Assembly: GCA_038147495.1 (NCBI GenBank)
Contig: JAYQTT010000007.1
Location: 1-64,000, forward strand
Length of the DNA stretch: 64,000 nucleotides
Direction: 5' to 3'
Source of the DNA: MED-G116 sp038147495
GTDB lineage: Bacteria; Pseudomonadota; Alphaproteobacteria; Puniceispirillales; Puniceispirillaceae
In this document: in pieces, positions 45,280 through 52,258 of the stretch
How the letters are laid out: every line of letters begins with the position of its first letter
How positions within the stretch are numbered: position 1 is the first letter of the stretch
Notes under the pieces: model-generated
Databases searched by the model: none
What the model was told of the DNA's origin: nothing
The model's input: the letters and a program-made list of their open reading frames with translations, nothing else
Translations under genes and position numbers: made by a program

Positions 45280-46542
45280 TTAGGCCACCTGGCCGACAAT
45301 CAACGAGGCGTTGGTGCCACCGAAACCAAAAGAATTCGACATGGCGTTGCGTACCTCTCGGTTGCGCGACTTCAAAGGCACCAAATCAAGCCCAGCGACA
45401 GAATCTTCGGGGTCATTCAAGTTGAGTGTCGGAGGCAAATCGCCTGTTTCCACAGCCTTGATCGAATAGATCGCCTCAATTGCGCCTGCCGCACCCAACA
45501 GATGTCCGGTTGCACTTTTCGTAGAGGACATGGACACGTTCTTCGCCGCATCGCCAAGCAACCGCGACACTGCGCCCGCCTCAATAACGTCTCCAAGCGG
45601 CGTAGATGTGCCGTGGGCATTGACATAGTCAATCTGGTCAGCAGACAGACCAGCCCGCTTCAGCGCGGCCTGCATGGCGCGGAAACCACCATCTCCATCT
45701 TCGGCGGGTGCCGTAATGTGATGCGCATCACCAGACATGCCATAGCCTTTGACCTCAGCATATATTTTCGCACCACGCGCTTTTGCATGCTCAAGTTCCT
45801 CAAGAACCACGATTCCGGCGCCCTCACCCATAACAAAGCCGTCACGCCCCTTGTCCCACGGGCGCGACGCAATCTCTGGCGTGTCGTTATAACCTGTCGA
45901 AAGTGCTCGTGCTGCAGCAAAACCTGCCATACCGATACGGCATACAGCGGCTTCTGCGCCGCCAGCCACCATCACGTCAGCGTCATCAAGTGCCACCATC
46001 CGCGCGGCATCACCAATCGCATGCGAGCCGGTTGAGCATGCGGTCACAACGGAATGATTGGGGCCACGGAAACCATATTTGATCGATACATGACCAGAGA
46101 TCAGATTGATCAATGCCGAAGGGATAAAGAAAGGGCTGATCCGGCGCGGTCCGCGCTCATTCATCAGCTGATCCGTCTGTACGATTGTGTCAAGCCCGCC
46201 AATACCCGAACCGATCATCACACCGGTACGATTCTGGCCTTCGACATCTTCGGGCTTCCAGCCGGAATTTTCAACGGCTTGAATGGCCGCGGCAAGACCA
46301 AGCTGAATGAATCGGTCCTGTTTACGCTGTTCACGCGGCTCAATGAAATCATCAAGATTGAGACCGCCCTCTACGTCAGGGCCAGGCACCTGACCTGCAA
46401 TCTGACAAGCGATATCACTGACGTCAAAATTCTCAATTCGCGAGATACCACTCGCCCCACTGATGATTTTCGACCAGTTATGATCCACACCCACCCCAAG
46501 TGGAGTGACCATTCCCATCCCGGTAACTACAACGCGGCGCAC
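45280..46542 (-). CDS. fabF: 3-oxoacyl-ACP synthase II
   Basis: Condensing enzyme of fatty-acid elongation. I place the start at GTG 46542: it is preceded by GGAGG at six-base spacing and gives MRRVVVTGMGMVTPLG, the family N-terminus. The upstream frame to 46578 would need a TTG and adds unrelated residues. The active-site Cys is in VTACSTGSHAIGDA (~162-175), with histidines in NAHGTSTPLGD (~305-315) and KSATGHLLGAAG (~341-352). 420 residues. A strong hairpin separates it from acpP (46580-46621). Confidence 0.95.
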   Translation of the reverse strand: MRRVVVTGMGMVTPLGVGVDHNWSKIISGASGISRIENFDVSDIACQIAGQVPGPDVEGGLNLDDFIEPREQRKQDRFIQLGLAAAIQAVENSGWKPEDVEGQNRTGVMIGSGIGGLDTIVQTDQLMNERGPRRISPFFIPSALINLISGHVSIKYGFRGPNHSVVTACSTGSHAIGDAARMVALDDADVMVAGGAEAAVCRIGMAGFAAARALSTGYNDTPEIASRPWDKGRDGFVMGEGAGIVVLEELEHAKARGAKIYAEVKGYGMSGDAHHITAPAEDGDGGFRAMQAALKRAGLSADQIDYVNAHGTSTPLGDVIEAGAVSRLLGDAAKNVSMSSTKSATGHLLGAAGAIEAIYSIKAVETGDLPPTLNLNDPEDSVAGLDLVPLKSRNREVRNAMSNSFGFGGTNASLIVGQVA

Positions 46543-46579
46543 AGCAGACCTCCGAACAGCTTTCGTTACAAAAGACAAA

Positions 46580-46621
46580 CGGCCTCTTGGTTCGTGAAAA
46601 TTCTACACGAAAAAGAGGCCG
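46580..46621 (-). terminator. Hairpin between acpP and fabF, probable partial terminator
   Basis: The minus strand folds as CGGCCTCTT paired with AAGAGGCCG, extended by an inner TTCGTG/CACGAA stem with a 9-base loop. A T-rich stretch (TTTGTCTTTTG) follows. It lies after the acpP stop (46640) and before fabF (46542). It could end most acpP transcripts and leave fewer for fabF, matching the much higher demand for acyl carrier protein. Confidence 0.7.
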
Positions 46622-46639
46622 AATTATAATTTAAACGAG

Positions 46640-46876
46640 CTAAGCAGCGTTCTTTTCGAGGAAAGATACAGCATCTTTCACAGTCAGAATGCTCTCGGCA
46701 GCATCGTCTGGAATTTCAACGCCGAATTCTTCTTCAAACGCCATCACCAGTTCAACCGTATCAAGGCTGTCGGCACCAAGATCGTCGATGAAGCTTGCGC
46801 CCTCAACAACCTTGTCAGCGTCAACGCCGAGATGTTCTACCACGATGTTCTTTACACGATCTGCAATATCGCTCAT
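46640..46876 (-). CDS. acpP: Acyl carrier protein
   Basis: A 78-residue acidic carrier of growing acyl chains. The phosphopantetheine serine is in DDLGADSLDTVELVMAFEEEF (~residues 32-52; Ser37). It starts MSDIADRVKNIVVEHLGVD. GGGGGC is upstream, and the Shine-Dalgarno sequence is weak for so abundant a protein. Placed between fabG and fabF, as in most bacteria; fabD is not adjacent here. Confidence 0.98.
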   Translation of the reverse strand: MSDIADRVKNIVVEHLGVDADKVVEGASFIDDLGADSLDTVELVMAFEEEFGVEIPDDAAESILTVKDAVSFLEKNAA

Positions 46877-47011
46877 TTAGGCCCCCTATTGAGAAGGTTA
46901 GAGTTGCCCCCGCTCGCGAGGGAATTAAGAATTTGCGCGGCAATAACATAGTTTGACGCCCAATGCCACCCTGAATGATGACTTGTGAGGCAGTTTTCAC
47001 CAAGCAAAAAA

Positions 47012-47749
47012 CTATAGCATGGCCATGCCACCATTTACATGGATGGTTGCCCCTGTGACATAGGCCGCTTCATCGCTGGCAAGATAGGTTACAGCTGCGG
47101 CAATTTCACCCACCTGTCCCAACCGGCCTGCCGGTACCCGGCCAAGCAATGTGTCTTTTTGCGCGTCTGACAATGCATCTGTCATTGGCGTCTCGATAAA
47201 GCCAGGGGCGACAATATTTACTGTGACACCACGGCTGGCGACCTCTTGGGCAAGTGATTTGCTGTACCCGATCATGCCAGCCTTTGATGCAGCGTAATTG
47301 GTCTGTCCGGGGTTGCCCGTGACGCCAACAATCGACGAGATTGAGATGATCCGGCCATGACGCGCTTTCATCATATTGCGTAATGCCGCCCGACACAAAA
47401 TCATGCTGGCGGTCAGATTGACCTCAAGCACCTGATCCCACTCTTCGTCCTTCATCCGCATCGCCAGATTATCCCGGGTGATACCGGCATTATTGACCAG
47501 AATCGACACCGGACCGGCTTTTTCAGCGGCAGCGTCAATGACACCAGCAACCGCCTCGCGGTCTCCCAAATTGGCCGTGACAACATGACTGCGGTCACCA
47601 AGCTCAGCGCTCAATGCCTCCAGCTTTTCAGCGCGCGTGCCATGCAACACCACCGTTGCCCCCTGCCCGTGCAACGATTTTGCAACGGCTTCGCCGATAC
47701 CGCCGCTGGCACCCGTGACAAGGGCTGTCTTTCCCGACAAATCAAACAT
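47012..47749 (-). CDS. fabG: 3-oxoacyl-ACP reductase
   Basis: NADPH-dependent SDR of fatty-acid elongation. ATG 47749 has AAGGAG at good spacing and gives MFDLSGKTALVTGASGGIGEA. The full SDR active site is present: NNAGITRDNL (~86-95), ISSIVGVTGN, YAASKAGMIGYSK (~151-163, Tyr-x-x-x-Lys), and GFIETPMTDAL. 245 residues. The frame extends to 47779 but the extra ten residues are not needed. Followed by acpP after 135 bp. Confidence 0.96.
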   Translation of the reverse strand: MFDLSGKTALVTGASGGIGEAVAKSLHGQGATVVLHGTRAEKLEALSAELGDRSHVVTANLGDREAVAGVIDAAAEKAGPVSILVNNAGITRDNLAMRMKDEEWDQVLEVNLTASMILCRAALRNMMKARHGRIISISSIVGVTGNPGQTNYAASKAGMIGYSKSLAQEVASRGVTVNIVAPGFIETPMTDALSDAQKDTLLGRVPAGRLGQVGEIAAAVTYLASDEAAYVTGATIHVNGGMAML

Positions 47750-47872
47750 GATGACTCCTTTGGTGGTGGTGTGGCGCAATGATGCTTCAAACGCCTGTAA
47801 CGTGGGTAAAACGACTAGCTAAAATTTAGAGCAAAGCGCCACATCATAGCAAGTGGCTGTATCGGCAGTATG

Positions 47873-48667
47873 TCAGAAGGTGACGCCATTGTTGCGCATC
47901 TCAAGAAGGCTTTGTTCGATCAAAGACAGGCTAACGGCAAAATTAACACCAGCGTCTATGTCTGCTTCCTTGGTGAAAATGGCGCTTACCATCCCCACCA
48001 ACGCACCATCTGCACGCACAAGCGCACCACCAGATGCGCCCGGGTTGATCGCCGCGTCTGTCTGGATAAAATCCTCTATCTCATTAAAACCAATGTTTTG
48101 ACGGGCGGTTGCGGATGTCACACCACAAGTAAGAGACACCCCCAGCCCAAAGGCATTGACCAATGCACACACATGTTCACCGACCACTGGTGCACTGTCG
48201 GCAAGCGTGATTGGTGACAGGCTTGCTTTCACGCGAAGCACTGCTATGTCGCGGCGTATATCAAGCCCGTGCAGTTCTGCGTCATGGCGTGCGCCATCCG
48301 GCAATATGATTTCTATTCGTTCGGCCTTTGCCACCACATGCGCCGCAGTCAGGATGTAACTGCCAGCTGAAGAGCCAATCGGATAAACAATCCCGCTGCC
48401 TTCAGGTGCGACGCCGTTGGGTGCGCCAAACCCGGGGCGGGCATAACCCGGCCATGTCGGCGCCACCACCAGAACTGATTTATGGGAGGCGGACCATGTC
48501 ATCGGGCCATGATCGGCCCTTGCGCTTTCTGTGTATGGGCCTGAACCGGCAAACAAGACAAAACACATGATGGCAAGGCACCGCCATAATCGTGCGATTA
48601 AAGGCACCTTCGCTGTGAGACAGCCATGATAGCATTTTGTGCTTTGATGTGACGCGCGGGTTGGCAT
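47873..48667 (-). CDS. Trypsin-like serine protease, exported
   Basis: S1-type (DegP-like catalytic domain) protease without PDZ domains. A hydrophobic segment at ~30-41 (LAIMCFVLFAG) suggests a signal peptide or anchor, preceded by an unusually long basic N-region; a later start is possible. The catalytic triad is visible: His in ILTAAHVVA (~113), Asp in RRDIAVLRV (~143) and Ser in NPGASGGALV (~216, GxSGG). Oxyanion-hole context is normal. 264 residues. Substrate unknown. It sits between the fab operon and the small membrane peptide beside the WD40-cytochrome gene. Confidence 0.85.
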   Translation of the reverse strand: MPTRASHQSTKCYHGCLTAKVPLIARLWRCLAIMCFVLFAGSGPYTESARADHGPMTWSASHKSVLVVAPTWPGYARPGFGAPNGVAPEGSGIVYPIGSSAGSYILTAAHVVAKAERIEIILPDGARHDAELHGLDIRRDIAVLRVKASLSPITLADSAPVVGEHVCALVNAFGLGVSLTCGVTSATARQNIGFNEIEDFIQTDAAINPGASGGALVRADGALVGMVSAIFTKEADIDAGVNFAVSLSLIEQSLLEMRNNGVTF

Positions 48668-48694
48668 TAACGCCGACAGAATGGCTTATGCCAG

Positions 48695-48817
48695 CTACAG
48701 GCGGACGTTAGCCCCACTGTACACAGACGCCGAGTCCATGCCAGTGCTGACCAGCACATAATATGCAACAATAGCAATCACCACGGCCACAGAGCCGCTG
48801 ATAAATACCATTTTCAT
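48695..48817 (-). CDS. Small single-pass membrane protein, 40 aa
   Basis: Read directly on the minus strand: MKMVFISGSVAVVIAIVAYY, then VLVSTGMDSASVYSGANVRL and TAG. It has one transmembrane helix (~5-24) and a short polar C-terminus ending SxxVRL. The gene lies 54 bp downstream of the WD40-cytochrome c gene on the same strand. I believe similar 40-residue proteins occur by cytochrome genes in other alphaproteobacteria, but cannot verify this here. It may be a small stabilising subunit. Too short for routine gene calling. Confidence 0.6.
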   Translation of the reverse strand: MKMVFISGSVAVVIAIVAYYVLVSTGMDSASVYSGANVRL

Positions 48818-48871
48818 CGTGCAAACACTCCCTTATCTATCCAATATCGGTATCATGGGTTTCATAAGATA

Positions 48872-50236
48872 TCAATCTAATGCACCCGTGGCTGATTTAA
48901 GAAACATCACCAAATCACGCCGGTCCTGCGGATCTTTCATGCGCTGGATGGGCATTTTTGTCCCTGGGGTTACGACATCAGGCCCCTCATCAAAGAGCTG
49001 GCTGATCGTTGTCTCATCCCATACGATTTGCGAGTCCAGCAAGGCCTTCGAATATGGATAGCCTTCAAGGGTGCCAGCCTGCCGCCCGAAAACCCCATAA
49101 AGCGTTGGCCCGGCACGTCGTTTTCCATCCGGCTCAAGCGTATGGCAAACACTGCATTTGCGGGCAAATTGCCGTTCGCCATTGCTCATCGCAACTGTCG
49201 GATGAAAGCGCCTCGGTTTGCCGGGCGTGTCCAGAATTTCCGGCGGAAATTCAAAGATGGCCCATTGCGTTATATGATCATCAAGGCTGCCAATCATCAA
49301 GGATTCGCCTCTTGGCATGACCAGCATGCTCCAGACCGGGCCATTCGCCGCCCGAAAATCACGAAGCACGCTCCAGTCACGGGTGTCAGCAAGCATCACC
49401 CTGCCTTTTGCCGTGCCGAAACCAATCATGTTGTCTCGGCTGTTGTAATGAACAGTCAACACCGGCGCGCGTTCATCGCCAAAGCGAAGAAGCTCTCTTT
49501 GATCAGACAGCCGCAACACATACATACCGCCATCGGTGCCGCCATAAGCGAGCATGTCGCGCGACTCGTCAATTTCAAACACGGTCACACCCCAACCATT
49601 GCGAACAAGTGATCGCAAATACTCGCCATTCGACAATCGCCATAGTCTGATGTCGCCGTCATAGCCAGCGCTGTAAATATGCGTCAGGTCGTCAGAAAAC
49701 CTCACCATATTGACCGGGCCATCATGTCCGGTGATGAATTTGTCGATTTGCCCGTTACCAGCCTTATCGAGCTGCCAGACGCCGATAGACCCGTCCCAGC
49801 TTGCCGATGCAAGCATACTGCCATCGGTCGCGTAGGAAAGACCGACAACCTTGCCTTTATGGCCGGACAGTATGTGTGGCTCTGCCGAATCCGGGTCTGC
49901 CAGAACCTCTGCCATATCCCATAACAGAATAAGACCATCATCGCCCGCGGTTGCGAGCTGTGAGCCATCAGGTGAGAAAGCCGCCACATTGACGGCCGCT
50001 TCATGCCCATAAAGGGTGGATTTTGCCGCAATGCTGTTGGTCGTCCACACAACCACCGTGTAATCAAAGCTGGCGCTGACCATCCATTGGCGATCAGGCG
50101 ATATTGCCAAGCCCTTCACCGGGCCACCATGCGCGGTGAAGGTTTCAAAGGCAATTGCGGGATGTGTGCCCAGCTTTATGAGGCCACCACAAAGAGCGGC
50201 CACACAAAAACAGAAACGGATGAACCACAGCATCAC
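48872..50236 (-). CDS. WD40 beta-propeller fused to cytochrome c
   Basis: A 454-residue periplasmic protein. Signal peptide ~1-29 (LWFIRFCFCVAALCGGLIKL … AFE). Residues ~35-335 form WD40 repeats with clear blades (GHEAAVNVAAFSPDGSQLATAGDDGLILLWD; GHKGKVVGLSYATDGSMLASASWDGSIGVW). The C-terminal ~100 residues are a class I cytochrome c: haem motif CSVCH (~360-364), GRRAGPTLYGVFGRQAG with the conserved Pro-Leu, and the distal Met in PGTKMPIQRM (~428). The fusion suggests haem electron transfer tethered to a protein-binding platform. It lies 35 bp after the formate dehydrogenase gamma subunit gene, so it may be the periplasmic redox partner. Confidence 0.88.
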   Translation of the reverse strand: MMLWFIRFCFCVAALCGGLIKLGTHPAIAFETFTAHGGPVKGLAISPDRQWMVSASFDYTVVVWTTNSIAAKSTLYGHEAAVNVAAFSPDGSQLATAGDDGLILLWDMAEVLADPDSAEPHILSGHKGKVVGLSYATDGSMLASASWDGSIGVWQLDKAGNGQIDKFITGHDGPVNMVRFSDDLTHIYSAGYDGDIRLWRLSNGEYLRSLVRNGWGVTVFEIDESRDMLAYGGTDGGMYVLRLSDQRELLRFGDERAPVLTVHYNSRDNMIGFGTAKGRVMLADTRDWSVLRDFRAANGPVWSMLVMPRGESLMIGSLDDHITQWAIFEFPPEILDTPGKPRRFHPTVAMSNGERQFARKCSVCHTLEPDGKRRAGPTLYGVFGRQAGTLEGYPYSKALLDSQIVWDETTISQLFDEGPDVVTPGTKMPIQRMKDPQDRRDLVMFLKSATGALD

Positions 50237-50271
50237 AGCACTAAACGCCAGCCTAACACACCCTGCATTGG

Positions 50272-51333
50272 TTATTCCGCAGGACTGGCCGCATCCTTGG
50301 CTTTCTGCTGTTCTTCCTCAACCCACAGATTGTGGTGTTCCTTGGCCCAGTTGAGATCGACCTCACCGGTATGCATCGCATCAATGGCACCTTCCATACC
50401 GACCGAGCCGATATAAATGTGTGCGATAATCATTGAGATCAGAACCAGAGACACAATGCCATGCCACAGCTGATTGAACTGCTGTTCCTGCATCGGCGTC
50501 AGATCGGTTGGCAGGCTAAAGCCAACGCTGTTCAACAGAGTAAATGTGTCAGCAAACATCGTTGTCTGGAATGGGAACATCAGGGCGATGCCCGACATGC
50601 TGACTGACAGACCACCGATCATTGTAACCCAAAAGATGATTTTCTGGCCGGCGTTGAACTTCTTTGCTGGCGGATGAACGCCTTTTTTCAGGATGCCGCC
50701 GCCCTGACGCAGCCATTCAAGATCAATCTTGGACGGAATATTGTGCCGCACCCAAAGCAAGAATGACAGGCCAAGACCAAGCATGAAAGCAAAAGCGAGG
50801 TAGTTATGTGCGTATTTGCCACCAGCTGTAAGCGCCGAGAACGCCTCCGGACCGATTAGGGGCAACAGCACATAACGGCCATAGAGCATGTTAAGCCCGG
50901 TGAGACCAAGCACAACAAAGGAGCCTGCCATCAACCAATGGGCAAAGCGGTCAATTGAGCCAAATCTGAGAATGGTTTTGCCAGCCGGACCCTTTTCAAT
51001 CCTGATTTTGCCGCGAACCATGTAGAACATGACCAAAACAAACAGGATGATGAACATCAGAAACGCACCGATATTTGACACCGGACCGTTACGCAGGGCA
51101 CGCCAATTGTCGCCCTCAGACTGGATCATCACAGCGCTCAATTCGTTTTTCATCGAAACTGAGCCGGCGTTGCCTGTTCGAACAAAGCGCCACAGATCGG
51201 TGTCAGACTTGATGCCCAGCGACTGCCCGGGCACTTCGCCCTGCTGTTGCGCATTGGCGACTGTCGACAATGTCATCATGCCACCGAATAGGGTGCATAG
51301 AAGGGCAAAAACGGTGAATATTCTGCTAATCAT
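50272..51333 (-). CDS. Formate dehydrogenase gamma subunit (cytochrome b556)
   Basis: A 353-residue membrane subunit that takes electrons from the Fe-S subunit to quinone. Signal peptide ~1-29 (FTVFALLCTLFGGMMTLSTVANA). Four or five transmembrane helices follow, with candidate haem-ligand histidines in SIDRFAHWLMAGSFVVLGLTG (~126-146), GGKYAHNYLAFAFMLGLGL (~171-190) and QLWHGIVSLVLISMIIAHIYIG (~288-310). The GSIDRFAHW motif is diagnostic. It lies downstream of the small exported protein gene and a terminator that separates it from fdhA-fdhB. Confidence 0.93.
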   Translation of the reverse strand: MISRIFTVFALLCTLFGGMMTLSTVANAQQQGEVPGQSLGIKSDTDLWRFVRTGNAGSVSMKNELSAVMIQSEGDNWRALRNGPVSNIGAFLMFIILFVLVMFYMVRGKIRIEKGPAGKTILRFGSIDRFAHWLMAGSFVVLGLTGLNMLYGRYVLLPLIGPEAFSALTAGGKYAHNYLAFAFMLGLGLSFLLWVRHNIPSKIDLEWLRQGGGILKKGVHPPAKKFNAGQKIIFWVTMIGGLSVSMSGIALMFPFQTTMFADTFTLLNSVGFSLPTDLTPMQEQQFNQLWHGIVSLVLISMIIAHIYIGSVGMEGAIDAMHTGEVDLNWAKEHHNLWVEEEQQKAKDAASPAE

Positions 51334-51357
51334 CTCGGGCCTCCCTAAAATAATGGC

Positions 51358-51558
51358 CTAGTAACCGCTTTGCAGGCGGGACCTGTTTGCAAGCTCGTTC
51401 AGCTGCTCCGCGCTCAACGCGGTATCAGCTTGTCCAAGATATGTTCCCTTTTCATAGGACAGTAATCGGCCTTGTTCTTCCTCACGGCATGACGATGTGG
51501 CAATGGCCATGATCCCGATAACCGCAAAGGTCACCAATTTCATACATATGTGACGCAC
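51358..51558 (-). CDS. Small exported protein of the formate dehydrogenase locus, 66 aa
   Basis: From GTG 51558 (GGAGG at eight-base spacing) it reads MRHICMKLVTFAVIGIMAIA, a signal peptide ending at TSSC, a weak lipobox, so it may be a lipoprotein. ATG 51543 is an alternative start. The mature part EEEQGRLLSYEKGTYLGQAD, then ALSAEQLNELANRSRLQSGY, looks like a short conserved helix. Such ~60-residue proteins commonly sit between fdhB and fdhC genes in alphaproteobacteria, but no function is known to me. It is the first gene after the fdhAB terminator, 24 bp before fdhC. Confidence 0.7.
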   Translation of the reverse strand: MRHICMKLVTFAVIGIMAIATSSCREEEQGRLLSYEKGTYLGQADTALSAEQLNELANRSRLQSGY

Positions 51559-51596
51559 AATACCGCCCTCCAGTGTTTTTCCAAAAAAGGGAAACT

Positions 51597-51641
51597 TAAA
51601 AAAATAAAGAAAGGCGGGCCTCCCAAAACAGAGAGACCCGC
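51597..51641 (-). terminator. Rho-independent terminator after the Fe-S subunit gene
   Basis: Minus strand: GCGGGTCTC … GGGA-GG-CCCGC (stem 51614-51641, with a two-base bulge), then CTTTCTTTATTTTTTT. It starts 15 bp after the fdhB stop. It divides the locus into an fdhAB transcript and a second unit that starts with the small exported protein. Confidence 0.75.
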
Positions 51642-51656
51642 TCATTTTTGAATGCG

Positions 51657-52247
51657 TTAGCTCTTGATCGAGTAGGCTGTACCCCAGCCCCACGCTCCAG
51701 AACCGAAGCCGCGTGCAACCACACGCTCGCGGAAGATGTTGGAGACCTGATCACCATCACCTGCCAACAGAGCTTTGGTCGAGCACATTTCCGCACAGAT
51801 CGGCAGCTTGCCTTCAGCAAGACGGTTCCGACCATATTTCTGGAACTCGGCATCGGAGATATCTTCCTCCGGACCACCGGCGCAGAAGGTACATTTGTCC
51901 ATCTTGCCGCGTGAACCATAGTTTCCAGCTTGCGGATATTGAGGTGCACCGAACGGACATGCGTAGAAGCAGTAACCACAGCCAATACACAGATCCTTCG
52001 AATGCAACACGACACCCTGATCTGTCTGGTAGAAGCAATCTACCGGGCAGACGGCCATACATGGCGCATCAGAACAATGCATACAGGCCACAGAGATTGA
52101 ACGCTCTCCCGGCTTGCCATCCTGAATGGTGACAACCCGGCGCCGGTTCACGCCCCACGGCACCTCATGCTCGTTCTTACAGGCGGTAACACAAGCATTA
52201 CATTCGATACAGCGTTCTGCATCACAGAGGAACTTCATTCGTGCCAT
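51657..52247 (-). CDS. Formate dehydrogenase Fe-S subunit (beta)
   Basis: A 196-residue ferredoxin-type subunit with four [4Fe-4S] motifs: CIECNACVTACKNE (~13-26), CMHCSDAPCMAVCPVD (~56-71), CIGCGYCFYACPFGAPQ (~89-105) and CTFCAGG…CAEMC (~123-158). It wires the molybdenum site to the membrane cytochrome b. No C-terminal transmembrane helix is present, unlike E. coli FdnH. Eleven bp after fdhA. The terminator downstream ends this unit. Confidence 0.95.
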   Translation of the reverse strand: MARMKFLCDAERCIECNACVTACKNEHEVPWGVNRRRVVTIQDGKPGERSISVACMHCSDAPCMAVCPVDCFYQTDQGVVLHSKDLCIGCGYCFYACPFGAPQYPQAGNYGSRGKMDKCTFCAGGPEEDISDAEFQKYGRNRLAEGKLPICAEMCSTKALLAGDGDQVSNIFRERVVARGFGSGAWGWGTAYSIKS

Positions 52248-52258
52248 TATTACCTCCC

